Below are positions 38,584 through 46,262 of a DNA stretch of 64,000 nucleotides, one piece after another. The notes below the pieces were generated by a model. That model saw only the letters and a program-made list of their open reading frames with translations, had not been told where the DNA came from and ran no database searches. Numbering within the stretch: the first letter of the stretch is position 1; each line of letters begins with the position of its first letter. A program made the translations under genes and the position numbers. The DNA is from Ascidiimonas sp046199005 (lineage in GTDB: Bacteria; Bacteroidota; Bacteroidia; Flavobacteriales; Flavobacteriaceae), in contig CP176050.1 in NCBI GenBank assembly GCA_046199005.1, positions 3,658,001-3,722,000 of the forward strand, given 5' to 3'.

Positions 38584-39179
38584 TTAATAGATATTTGTAA
38601 TTAATAAAAGGCAATAATACCTACAATAAATGAAGTATAATTACATTATTTTGTCATATTTTACCTATTTATTAACATTTTTATTTTTTTTTAAAATACT
38701 CCACAACTTACACCGCTCACCCCGGATAATGCACCTAGCTATCTCAAGCAGTCCAAATTTTGCATGATACCAGAGGGAACAACTTCTTAAGCTGCCTCCT
38801 CTACAGCCAAACTAACCCTTCGAAGGATTATTTTCTATTTTTAAAGAGTATAAGTAAGGTTCCTTATAAATAAAAGGCAATCGTTACACCTACTGCTTAT
38901 CGATTGATTTTTAGAATATTTAATGCTGATAGGTGTGTTTAGAATTTGTAATAATTTTTTCTTATTTATATGAGATTTAATTAGTTATTCCTGACAACAT
39001 GTTATCTCATTAAATCAAAGACAGTGCTACCTTCAAATGTCATTTCTATGACCTACATGAAATTGAGAGTGAAACACAAAATGAGATAAAATACAAGGTG
39101 AAAGACCATAGAAATACACCATTGAAACTTTAAAATCTAATCGTAGATGTTATTGAAAAAAAAGAAGTAACTTAAATGT
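38584..39179. other. Gene-free stretch of about 600 bases
   Basis: No credible gene. The only notable structure is a short near-repeat: ATAAAAGGCAAT followed by ACCTAC-like bases occurs at about 38604 and again at about 38871 in the same orientation. A 45-codon hydrophobic frame (38630-38767) is present but unsupported. The region must hold the promoters of the divergent M57-type gene and of the membrane-protein gene at 39180. Confidence 0.4.
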
Positions 39180-39689
39180 ATGAAACCTGTAACGAATGAT
39201 ATAGTTTTAAGACCGCGTTTTAAAATGAGAACGCACGAAAAGAAGTCAACGCTCATTAATCACTTCTCTATACCGGCATCAAAGCCTTTTCATATCAAAC
39301 AATCAGGAGATCATATTTTCATAAAATTCGATCAGGATCACACTACATTTTGGTCACCTCAATTGCATTTGGAAGTAGTACAGGAATCTGATAATGAAAG
39401 TTTTATTTACGGATTATTCGGCCCCAGTCCGTCGTTATGGACATTCTTCATGTTTTTGCACTTCGGCATTGCCACGGTATTCATCATATTCGGAATTTGG
39501 GGGTACAGCAATTGGAGCTTACAGGAGCCCTATGCGCTACAAATGGCCGTATGCATTTTCATGATCATTCTATGGTTTGCCCTCTATGCATTTGGTAGAA
39601 TGGGAAAATCTCAGGGAAAAGAACAAATGCATGAACTCTATAAATTCATGCAAAATGCTTTGAAAGATACAAACATGGAAACTGTATAA
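39180..39689 (+). CDS. Uncharacterised two-helix membrane protein
   Basis: 169 residues. A polar N-terminal half with strand-like segments (FSIPASKPFHIKQSGDHIFIKF, FWSPQLHLEVVQ) is followed by two membrane helices at about 85-105 (LWTFFMFLHFGIATVFIIFG) and 118-140 (MAVCIFMIILWFALYAFG), then a basic cytosolic tail. I recognise the general type, found in Flavobacteriia next to era, but no named domain. Its stop lies 3 bases from the era stop on the opposite strand, a very tight convergent pair. Confidence 0.75.
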   Translation: MKPVTNDIVLRPRFKMRTHEKKSTLINHFSIPASKPFHIKQSGDHIFIKFDQDHTTFWSPQLHLEVVQESDNESFIYGLFGPSPSLWTFFMFLHFGIATVFIIFGIWGYSNWSLQEPYALQMAVCIFMIILWFALYAFGRMGKSQGKEQMHELYKFMQNALKDTNMETV

Positions 39690-39692
39690 GCT

Positions 39693-40577
39693 TTATTTCT
39701 GATTGTAGCCAAATCTTCGAAGCTGATTGGTATTGCTACGCCAATCTTTATTAACTTTCACAAAAAGCTCCAGATGAATTTGCTTACCAAAGAACTTCTC
39801 TAGATCTGCCCGAGCCTGAACACCCACTCTTTTAAGTGCACTTCCCTTATGTCCTATAATAATTCCTTTTTGGCTCTCCCTTTCCACCATGATGACCGAT
39901 CGTATTCTAATTATACTTTCATCTTCGATAAACTCTTCTGTGTCTACCTCTACGGCGTATGGGATCTCTTTTTTGTAGTTAAGTAGTATTTTTTCGCGGA
40001 TAGCCTCATTCACAAAAAAACGTTCCGGTTTGTCTGTAATCTGATCTTTGGGATAAAAAGCAGGAGCTTCCGGAAGCAATTCAACTATTCTTCTTAATAC
40101 TTGTGGAATATTGAAGTTTTCGAGCGCAGAGATGGGCCAGACTTCTGCGTTAGGCACTTTTTCTTTCCATAATTCCATCTGAGACTCTAATTCTTCTTGT
40201 GAAGACTTATCGATTTTATTCAATAATACTAAAACGGGAATCTTAGTTGTGGTGATCTTTTTAAAAAATGTTTCGTCTTTTAATGCTTTCTCCCCAATTT
40301 CTACCATGTACAGCAATACATCAGCATCCTCAAAAGCCAGCTTCACAAAATCCATCATAGCCTCTTGTAATTGATAAGCGGGTTTGATGATTCCCGGTGT
40401 ATCAGACAATATGATCTGAAAATCGTCTCCGTTGATAATTCCAAGAATACGATGCCGCGTAGTTTGAGCTTTTGAGGTAATTATGGAGAGTTTTTCTCCC
40501 AAAAAAGCATTCATTAGTGTAGATTTCCCCACGTTGGGATTTCCAATAATATTTACAAAACCTGCTTTATGTGGCAT
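39693..40577 (-). CDS. era: GTPase Era
   Basis: 294 residues. G1 GNPNVGKSTLMNAF, G2 TTRHRILGI, G3 DTPG, G4 NKID; the C-terminal KH domain contains VERESQKGIIIGHKGSALKRVG. Era binds the 3' end of 16S rRNA during 30S assembly. Its position beside the antiporter gene and near der is typical only of local order, not a functional operon. Confidence 0.98.
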   Translation of the reverse strand: MPHKAGFVNIIGNPNVGKSTLMNAFLGEKLSIITSKAQTTRHRILGIINGDDFQIILSDTPGIIKPAYQLQEAMMDFVKLAFEDADVLLYMVEIGEKALKDETFFKKITTTKIPVLVLLNKIDKSSQEELESQMELWKEKVPNAEVWPISALENFNIPQVLRRIVELLPEAPAFYPKDQITDKPERFFVNEAIREKILLNYKKEIPYAVEVDTEEFIEDESIIRIRSVIMVERESQKGIIIGHKGSALKRVGVQARADLEKFFGKQIHLELFVKVNKDWRSNTNQLRRFGYNQK

Positions 40578-40619
40578 ACGTATCTTTCAAATTAGTTACA
40601 AAGATACTACAATGATCAG

Positions 40620-42098
40620 TTATCCACTTATAAAACCGAGCAAGAGGTACAATATAGTTGCCAGAATTCCTCCTATAAGAGCATAGGGAAGTTGTGTATT
40701 CACATGATCTATATGATCACTCGCAGAAGCCATCGAAGAAATAATCGAGGTGTCTGAAATGGGTGAACAGTGATCTCCAAAAACACCACCCCCCAGTGTA
40801 GCGGCAATTACCAGTGGTATGTGTGCTTGATGCACCTCGGCCATGGGTAGCGAAATTGCCATCATGATCGCAAATGTACCCCACGAGGTTCCCGTCGAAA
40901 ATGCAATAAACGAACTTATTAAGAATATAATTGCCGGAAGAAATTCTGGTGATAACCAATCTTTAGACCAGTCTGCAATATACTTACCGGTGCCTAACTC
41001 GTTACAGGCATTACCAATAGCAAACGCCAGTAGCATTAGGAGTGCCAGAGGCATTAACTCACTGATCCCTTTTAAGGCAAGGTCGATCATTTCTTTAGTT
41101 CTCATAATACCTTGAGCACGGTAGAGAATCATGCTTACAAAAATAGAGGAAAGAACCGCGTACAATACAGATGAAGAACCAGAGCCCTGACCTATTGCCT
41201 GAAGCAAATGATCAAAAAACGAAGACGAAACTTTTACCGCACCCCAGCCGGTAAATGCTAAGTTAACGGGCATCATAAAAACCATTACTGCCAACGGTAC
41301 GATCATATTAAAAGCCTTTGGTGTAATACCTGCTTTTGGCTCGTAAGAGGTTATTTCTTCGGAAATCATGGGTTTTGCATCGTCATTGAGTAATTTACCG
41401 GTTTCTCTGGTACGTCTTTCCGCTTTAGCCATGGGTCCTATATCTTTTTTAAAGAAAATGACTAAAAATACCAGGACAATTGCCAGCATAGGGTAAAAGT
41501 TATATGGTATAGAAGAGAGCATTAGTTCAAACGGACTGTCAAAACCCTGGGTGAGTAACAACCCCATTATAAAGGCACCCCAGGCGTTAAAAGGAATTAA
41601 AATAGAAGAGGGAGCAGAACTCGAATCGGCAATATAGGCGAGTTTCTCCCGGGGAATTTTCATCTTGTCAAATACTGGCCGATACAATGTTCCTACGGTT
41701 AATGAGCTGATACTGGTTTCTACAAACAATAAAATTCCTGTAACCATAGCCAGTAGCTGCACCAACATACGACTGTATCCGCTTTTTTTCTGCTCCAGAC
41801 CATCAATTATACCTGTGAGCCAGTTGATAAAACCTTGTACACCTCCGGAATATTGAATAAAGAGTAACAATGATCCTACCAGCGCACTAAACATGATCGT
41901 TCTTGTGCTACCCGGGGATTTAAAAACATCTACCATACCCTCGATGGCAGCGAGCGTTCCTGTAAGCACATTAAAATCATTGATGATAAGCCAGGAGAAC
42001 CAAATTCCAAGCAACAAGGCTATGTAAACCTGTCTGGTTCGAAGCGCGAGAATAATTGCTATTACAGGGGGTAAGACCGAAAGAAAACCATATTCCAT
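40620..42098 (-). CDS. NhaC-family Na+/H+ antiporter
   Basis: 492 residues with about 11-12 membrane helices. It begins with VLPPVIAIILALRTRQVYIALLLGIW, contains the conserved ETSISSLTVGTLYRP, SSSAPSSILIPFNAWGA and a late GDHCSPISDTSIISSMAS motif that is diagnostic of the NhaC/IT superfamily. It exports Na+ (or Li+) against H+, expected in a marine organism. A malate/lactate antiporter of the same superfamily is the main alternative. Monocistronic. Confidence 0.9.
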   Translation of the reverse strand: MEYGFLSVLPPVIAIILALRTRQVYIALLLGIWFSWLIINDFNVLTGTLAAIEGMVDVFKSPGSTRTIMFSALVGSLLLFIQYSGGVQGFINWLTGIIDGLEQKKSGYSRMLVQLLAMVTGILLFVETSISSLTVGTLYRPVFDKMKIPREKLAYIADSSSAPSSILIPFNAWGAFIMGLLLTQGFDSPFELMLSSIPYNFYPMLAIVLVFLVIFFKKDIGPMAKAERRTRETGKLLNDDAKPMISEEITSYEPKAGITPKAFNMIVPLAVMVFMMPVNLAFTGWGAVKVSSSFFDHLLQAIGQGSGSSSVLYAVLSSIFVSMILYRAQGIMRTKEMIDLALKGISELMPLALLMLLAFAIGNACNELGTGKYIADWSKDWLSPEFLPAIIFLISSFIAFSTGTSWGTFAIMMAISLPMAEVHQAHIPLVIAATLGGGVFGDHCSPISDTSIISSMASASDHIDHVNTQLPYALIGGILATILYLLLGFISG

Positions 42099-42239
42099 AA
42101 GAAAGTAATTATATCCAGATCAAAGAGTTTTAAATCAATTGACAAAATAGAAAGATTATCTGAGAATTGTATGGCATTGTAATTTTAAATCAGGAAGAAA
42201 ACAAGGTAGATAGAGAAAAGAAATAAATTAAAAATAAGG

Positions 42240-42270
42240 TTTGTCATTATCAAAAATGATTGTATATTTG
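42240..42270 (+). promoter_or_regulatory. Promoter of the initiator tRNA gene
   Basis: A -33 TTG (within GTTTGTC) and a -7 TATATTTG are spaced 19 bases apart, a textbook Bacteroidota TTG-N19-TAnnTTTG promoter. The -7 box ends 12 bases before the mature tRNA 5' end. This is the best promoter match in the window. Confidence 0.85.
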
Positions 42271-42281
42271 CCATCCAATAT

Positions 42282-42354
<73 letters not shown>

Positions 42355-42358
42355 CGAA

Positions 42359-42388
42359 GAAAGCTTCAGTTTGATCTGGAGCTTTTTC
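42359..42388 (+). terminator. tRNA terminator (first copy)
   Basis: Stem AGCTTCAG / CTGGAGCT with a T-rich loop, followed by five T. The same hairpin recurs near 42445-42471, 42698-42725 (one mismatch) and 43828-43856. Confidence 0.85.
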
Positions 42389-42397
42389 ATTTTATAA

Positions 42398-42480
42398 GGT
42401 CACTGGTTCCCCCGAAACGTCGGGGCAGTTCCCGCTACGAAGAAAGCTTCAGTTTGATCTGGAGCTTTTTTATTTTATAA
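42398..42480 (+). repeat. tRNA-fMet 3'-end + terminator, duplicate 1
   Basis: 83 bases that copy the tRNA from GGTCACTGGTT through CCCGCTACGAAGAAAG and the terminator to the trailing TTTTATAA. The T-loop has been replaced by a small palindrome, CCCCGA-aacg-TCGGGG (42410-42425), so the copy cannot fold as a tRNA. It directly adjoins the next duplicate. Confidence 0.9.
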
Positions 42481-42701
42481 GGTCACTGGTTCCCCCGAAG
42501 CGTCGGGGCAGTTCCCTCTACGAAGAAAACCATCAGCAATCGCTGGTGGTTTTTTGTTTTCGGACAAATCAGGTTGGCCTGGGTTTGGGAGAAAAGAAAA
42601 TAACCAAGACTTTCGGAGAAAAGCATGGCTTTCTTTGTAAAGCTACCCCCCTTTGGTCCAACGAGCATAGCGAGTTAATCCAGTTCCCGCTACGAAGAAA
42701 G
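42481..42701 (+). repeat. Long tRNA-tail repeat, copy 1
   Basis: 221 bases. It begins with the same GGTCACTGGTT-plus-palindrome element, then a second terminator type (CCATCAGC / GCTGGTGG + T-run). About 120 bases of unknown DNA follow, containing TTTGGGAGAAAAGAAAATAA and a GTCCAACGAGCATAGCGAG motif. It ends again with the tRNA tail TCCAGTTCCCGCTACGAAG. Copy 2 is about 93 percent identical by eye. A 34-base copy of the first terminator type separates the two. Confidence 0.88.
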
Positions 42702-42735
42702 TTTCAGTTTGATCTGGAGCTTTTTCATTTTATAA

Positions 42736-42955
42736 GGTCACTGGTTCCCCCGAAGCGTCGGGGCGGTTCCCGCAACAAAGAAAGCCATCAGCAAACGCTG
42801 GTGGTTTTTTGTTTTCGCACAAATCAGGCTTGCCTGGGTTTGGGAGAAAAGAAAATAACCAGGGCTTTCGGAGAAAGGCATGGCTTTCTTTGTAAAGCTA
42901 CCCCCTTTGGTCCAACGAGCATCGCGAGTTAATCCAGTCCTCGCTACGAAGGAAG
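42736..42955 (+). repeat. Long tRNA-tail repeat, copy 2
   Basis: 220 bases, same layout as copy 1 with scattered substitutions. It is followed by a further CCATtAGC/GCTGGTGG terminator that runs straight into the GIY-YIG gene. Open frames through these repeats are not genes. Confidence 0.88.
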
Positions 42956-42986
42956 CCATTAGCAAACGCTGGTGGTTTTTTGTTTA

Positions 42987-43265
42987 ATGAAAGTTTCTGT
43001 TGTGAATGAATTTGTTGTCTATATTCTTTTTTCGAAAATATATCACAAAACTTATGTAGGCTTTACTCAAAATCTGATCGCTCGTTTTCGTTCACATAAT
43101 GAACTCGGTACCAAAGGGTGGACTCGAAATTACAGACCGTGGATGGTAATTCACCTGGAAGTTTACCTTTCGAAAAGCGAAGCCATCAAAAGAGAAAAAT
43201 TCCTGAAATCAGGAATAGGCCGGGAATGGATTAAGAATCAAATAGACATTCCTAAAAGACCATAA
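42987..43265 (+). CDS. GIY-YIG endonuclease-domain protein
   Basis: 92 residues from the ATG at 42987 (an ATG 5 codons upstream lies in terminator sequence). The whole protein is one GIY-YIG module: VVYILFSKIYHKTYVGFT carries the two signature blocks, LIARFRSHN the catalytic arginine region, and AIKREKFLKSGIGREW the metal-binding glutamate. It belongs to the small stand-alone GIY-YIG proteins common in Flavobacteriia. The gene is enclosed by tRNA-fMet-derived repeats on both sides, which suggests it moves with, or generates, those copies (inference). DNA nicking at a tRNA-derived site would be the obvious activity to expect. Confidence 0.92.
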   Translation: MKVSVVNEFVVYILFSKIYHKTYVGFTQNLIARFRSHNELGTKGWTRNYRPWMVIHLEVYLSKSEAIKREKFLKSGIGREWIKNQIDIPKRP

Positions 43266-43330
43266 TCGTCGGGTTCATATCCGCCTTAGGCGGACACTGG
43301 TTCCACCTAGTTGTCGGTGCAGTGCTCGCT
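43266..43330 (+). repeat. Degenerate tRNA-fMet remnant after the GIY-YIG gene
   Basis: It begins one base after the nuclease stop with TCGTCGGGTTCATATCC, closely matching the tRNA anticodon arm TCGTCGGGCTCATAACC. A palindrome, TCCGCC-TTA-GGCGGA, replaces the variable region, then CACTGGTT and a decayed T-arm (GTCGGTGCAGTGCTCGCTAC) follow. The nuclease gene is therefore bracketed by tRNA-derived DNA. Confidence 0.75.
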
Positions 43331-43486
43331 ACAAGGAAATTTCTTTCTGAAATAAAAATCTTAACTTTAATATTGGGATTATTTTGCTTTTCCAATTATT
43401 TTCTTAGTATTAAATAAAGTTTTATATTAGCATTTTTATAATATTTTTCGTAATAAATAAAATATTAACCTTAAAAACAAATTTTT

Positions 43487-43663
43487 ATGTTAAAAAACAT
43501 TTCGAGTATTGGTACAGTTTTGAATAAAGCTGAACAAAAGAGTATTAAAGGTGGTTACAACTGCTTTACCTACGGAAATTACATTTTTGATTTCTTCGGT
43601 GAATCAGAATGGTCTGTTAATTTAGTTAATAACTCCATTTATTGTAGACCTAAAAATACTTAA
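43487..43663 (+). CDS. Double-glycine leader peptide (bacteriocin-like precursor)
   Basis: 58 residues. The N-terminal half is a classic Bacteroidota GG leader, LKNISSIGTVLNKAEQKSIKGG (cleavage after G23). It matches the consensus 'L..LS..EQK.IKGG' of peptides exported and trimmed by C39-peptidase ABC transporters. The predicted 35-residue mature part (YNCFTYGNYIF...NSIYCRPKNT) is aromatic-rich with two cysteines (C26, C53) that could form one disulfide. No transporter, immunity or modification gene is near. It lies between tRNA-tail remnants (43266-43330 and 43811-43905), so it is cargo of the tRNA island. Confidence 0.75.
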   Translation: MLKNISSIGTVLNKAEQKSIKGGYNCFTYGNYIFDFFGESEWSVNLVNNSIYCRPKNT

Positions 43664-43810
43664 TCTAAAATAGTCCTACTTAAGTATCTAATTTGTGTTT
43701 CAAAAAGATTTATATAACCACCTTAAGAACCCTTTAGGGGGCATAAAAATTGTTTGGAAAATATATTTATAGATTTTAAATCCTCATACGAAAAGTTCGA
43801 TTTTAGACAA

Positions 43811-43905
43811 GTTCGGGCTACGAAGAAAGCTTCAGTTTGATCTTGAGCTTTTTTGTTTTATAAGGTCAATGGTTTCCCATAAATTTAGGGGCAATCCCTA
43901 CTTCC
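43811..43905 (+). repeat. Distal tRNA-tail + terminator remnant
   Basis: Contains GGGCTACGAAGAAAGCTTCAG, the terminator hairpin (43828-43856), TTTTATAAGGTCAATGG and a decayed T-arm. It is the furthest copy, about 1.5 kb from the parent tRNA, and probably marks the right edge of the tRNA-derived array. Confidence 0.8.
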
Positions 43906-44054
43906 AGAAAAATCCAGGGTTTCAAGAGATTGAGACCCAATTTTAAAAAGCCCTTAATTCGGCTCAGATATAGCAAAAATTTAAGTCGATTAGAGATTGT
44001 AATCGGCTCAAAGTGGTATTTTATAGGCTATTCAATTTTTTTATTAAAAGTCAA

Positions 44055-44312
44055 TTACTTTTTTAGCGTATCGTCAGCATCCTTACTAATAAAATTTACT
44101 TGGTATTTAATAGTTGTGGTTACAGAAGAATGACGATAGAGTTTTTGGATCATCCGAATTGGGATTTTATCCCTAGAAATTAAAACACACGAATCACTAA
44201 AATCGATCTTTCTTATTGAAGAAAATACGAAATCTCTTGCAAGGTCGCTTTGATTGGCATGATACACTAAAAATGAAGACTTCCCTATTTCACAGCCATT
44301 ACAAAAATCCAA
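44055..44312 (-). pseudogene. Tyrosine recombinase C-terminal remnant
   Basis: An 85-codon frame whose C-terminal half reads PIRMIQKLYRHSSVTTTIKY, the box-II region of tyrosine recombinases (normally IQxLLGHSSxxTTxxY) with the tyrosine nucleophile position kept and GH changed to RH. The N-terminal catalytic regions are missing and the frame opens directly after a stop. It points away from the downstream genes, with its C-terminus toward the tRNA. A broken integrase beside a tRNA fits an old integrative element. The assignment rests on this single motif. Confidence 0.45.
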
Positions 44313-44437
44313 TCGTTTCTAAATCGAAAAGAAAGACTTCGAAGCCTTAAAAGCGACATATCCTTCTTTATTTTTTATGGCGGATAATTCTTACTATTGA
44401 AATAAGTTGCTTATTTTTATAGTAAAACCATATACAT

Positions 44438-44941
44438 ATGAAAACAATAAATAATGCAGCCATTATTCTCATGTTGATCTTCTTTACTGCTTGTCAACAA
44501 AATCCAGCGGAAACACCAGAGCATAAAGCCATGGTTGAAAAACACAATGAGATGGAAGCTTCTCATGCAGAAATGTCTGCTACACATCAAACCATGACAG
44601 ACGATCATCAACAGATGATGGATGCTCACAAAAATCTGGCAAACGACTCCATTCATTTGCTAACTGAAAAAAAGCACGCCGCGCTACTATCAAAACATCA
44701 AGCACTTATCGATGCGCATCAAGCTTTGATTGAAAAGCATGCCGAACTAGAAAGCAAACATGCCCTAGGAGAAATAGATCTTGAAACCATGAAAAAAGAT
44801 CATGAAGCAATGGAAGCCGAGCATGAAGAAATGGAGAAAGAACACCAAAAAATACTCGAAGAACATGAACTTATCAAGAAAGAGGATGAAGCAATGATAG
44901 CAGAGGATAAGGAAAATGCAGCCGAGAACTCGTCCGATTAA
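44438..44941 (+). CDS. Histidine-heptad coiled-coil lipoprotein
   Basis: 167 residues. Lipobox FTAC (C19). The mature protein is a predicted coiled coil rich in His, Glu and Met. Histidine recurs every seventh residue: 29, 36, 43, 50, 57, 64, then 73, 80, 87, 94, 101, 108, then 122, 129, 136, 143. The only phase shift is +2 between 64 and 73, and one His is missing at 115. The last 25 residues are acidic without His. The regular spacing puts histidines on one face of a helix, which suggests binding of divalent metal (Zn, Ni, Cu) or pH sensing at the outer membrane. No function is known to me. Confidence 0.85.
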   Translation: MKTINNAAIILMLIFFTACQQNPAETPEHKAMVEKHNEMEASHAEMSATHQTMTDDHQQMMDAHKNLANDSIHLLTEKKHAALLSKHQALIDAHQALIEKHAELESKHALGEIDLETMKKDHEAMEAEHEEMEKEHQKILEEHELIKKEDEAMIAEDKENAAENSSD

Positions 44942-45043
44942 AGTTTTGTAAACGAGTAAGATCTATATGCCTGCCAGGATTAGATGGCTTGCAGTATCAA
45001 ATTGACTACCTTATTAATTAGAAAATTGATAATTTCTAATAGA

Positions 45044-45080
45044 CAACATCCCCTTTGAAATCAAGGGGATGTTGCATTTT
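45044..45080. terminator. Bidirectional terminator
   Basis: A 12-bp perfect stem (CAACATCCCCTT / AAGGGGATGTTG) with a 7-base loop and a T-run after. It is located between the His-heptad gene (+) and the DUF2490 gene (-). Confidence 0.88.
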
Positions 45081-45092
45081 TGACTTTAGAGA

Positions 45093-45791
45093 TTAAAAAG
45101 TATGATGTATACTAAACTGAAGTTGTCCTTTCTGCCAATTGACCGTAGTTTGTTCCATCCATCCAATTTGAAAACGCATCTTATCGGTAAGAGCATATCC
45201 TAAACCTAAATAAGTACGATTTCTATCAAAAAACTGAACACTTCGGCCCTCACCTATTTTTCGCTCTCCATTAATAAATATTTCATTATAAAATGCAAAA
45301 TAGGGAGTCCCTTTAGCCAGCGTAGTTCCCTTAAAGGGGATATTCACAAAAATATTATAGCGGTAACGAGTTCTGAAATCCTGATTTTCAACCCAACGCT
45401 GTTCGTACCGGAAGCGATGCGTGAGTAAAAAGCGCTTTAAAATAGTGTTTGAAAACAACGCTTCCTGATAAATACGATTTTCTGATACCGGATTATCAAT
45501 GTCTGTTCCAAATTGACCGGTAGTAATATTAGCAAATCCAAAGGTGAATTTAACGCCTGAATCCTTGGGAGCATACGTAACACCGGATCTCAGAAGTAAT
45601 TGCTCCCGATCTCCCAGACCACGCCAGTCACGATATTGAAAATCTCCCTGAAATCCCCAATTAGAATCCTTGAAATTCACATTATAAAAATACATATACC
45701 AGGCACCTAGTTGATCTTCATCTGGTCCTTGAGCTTGTACAGACATACCTATTAATAAACTTAATATGAGGGTAAAGATGCTTTTTTTCAT
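45093..45791 (-). CDS. DUF2490 outer-membrane barrel protein
   Basis: 232 residues from the ATG at 45791. The frame opens 8 codons earlier, but the signal peptide (KKSIFTLILSLLIGMSVQAQ) starts here. The mature part has repeated amphipathic strands: LGAWYMYFYNVNFKDSNWGFQGDF, LLRSGVTYAP, and a terminal strand GQLQFSIHHTF ending in Phe, as outer-membrane barrels do. DUF2490 proteins are small barrels of unknown substrate. Monocistronic. Confidence 0.9.
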   Translation of the reverse strand: MKKSIFTLILSLLIGMSVQAQGPDEDQLGAWYMYFYNVNFKDSNWGFQGDFQYRDWRGLGDREQLLLRSGVTYAPKDSGVKFTFGFANITTGQFGTDIDNPVSENRIYQEALFSNTILKRFLLTHRFRYEQRWVENQDFRTRYRYNIFVNIPFKGTTLAKGTPYFAFYNEIFINGERKIGEGRSVQFFDRNRTYLGLGYALTDKMRFQIGWMEQTTVNWQKGQLQFSIHHTF

Positions 45792-46262
45792 AGAGATCTC
45801 GATTTTCGTTGGCAATTTTAATTAAATGATTCCTAATTATTCCTTTTTAAAGTCAAAATGCAAAACGGCAGCAGCGTAAGCACCTCTACCGATTCAAATC
45901 TACAACTTAATAAAACTTCTAAATTTTGTACTAAATTTACTTGTTTGACACTTTTGAACTTGCACCAAAGTCTAAATATTTTATCCTAAATATTTTCAAG
46001 ATTAAAAGATTTCGCGATAGGTATGGTAGGGAACAATAAAGTTAATTCGATACTTTTTCAATTTTAATACTATTTATTTCTTAAATCGGAGCAAATATAA
46101 ATGTATTACTATCAAATAAACTAGTAATTAACACAATATTAATACATATACTATTAATTTTAATAGTATTACTATTTATTCTAGTTAAATAATGATTGTC
46201 AGGTGTTTATCTAAAAATGTTTACTTTTAAAATCCTTTCAACATCAATCAAATACAGTTTCT
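45792..46262. other. Gene-free AT-rich stretch with a possible operator
   Basis: No ORF or RNA gene was seen. It contains a 22-base palindrome (46148-46169), ATACTATTAA-TT-TTAATAGTAT, about 95 bases before the serine-hydrolase ATG. Related ATACTATTT-like fragments lie near 46066 and 46165. It may be a regulator-binding site for that gene, but no regulator is adjacent. Confidence 0.35.

Noticed and set aside
38630..38767. 45-codon hydrophobic ORF in the gene-free stretch
   Set aside because: Phe/Leu-rich by base composition, ends without a plausible tail, no start signal and no known family; may be random.
42546..42932. Long + strand ORF through the tRNA-tail repeats (and matching - strand ORFs 42483-42668 and 42738-42965)
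   Set aside because: The frame runs across duplicated non-coding DNA and two terminators, its repeats follow the DNA repeat rather than protein logic, and no start signal is seen. Such ORFs are a known mis-annotation in flavobacterial tRNA regions.
43930..44133. 67-codon + strand ORF overlapping the recombinase remnant
   Set aside because: Lacks any domain and overlaps the opposite-strand frame that does show a recombinase box; composition resembles non-coding AT-rich DNA.
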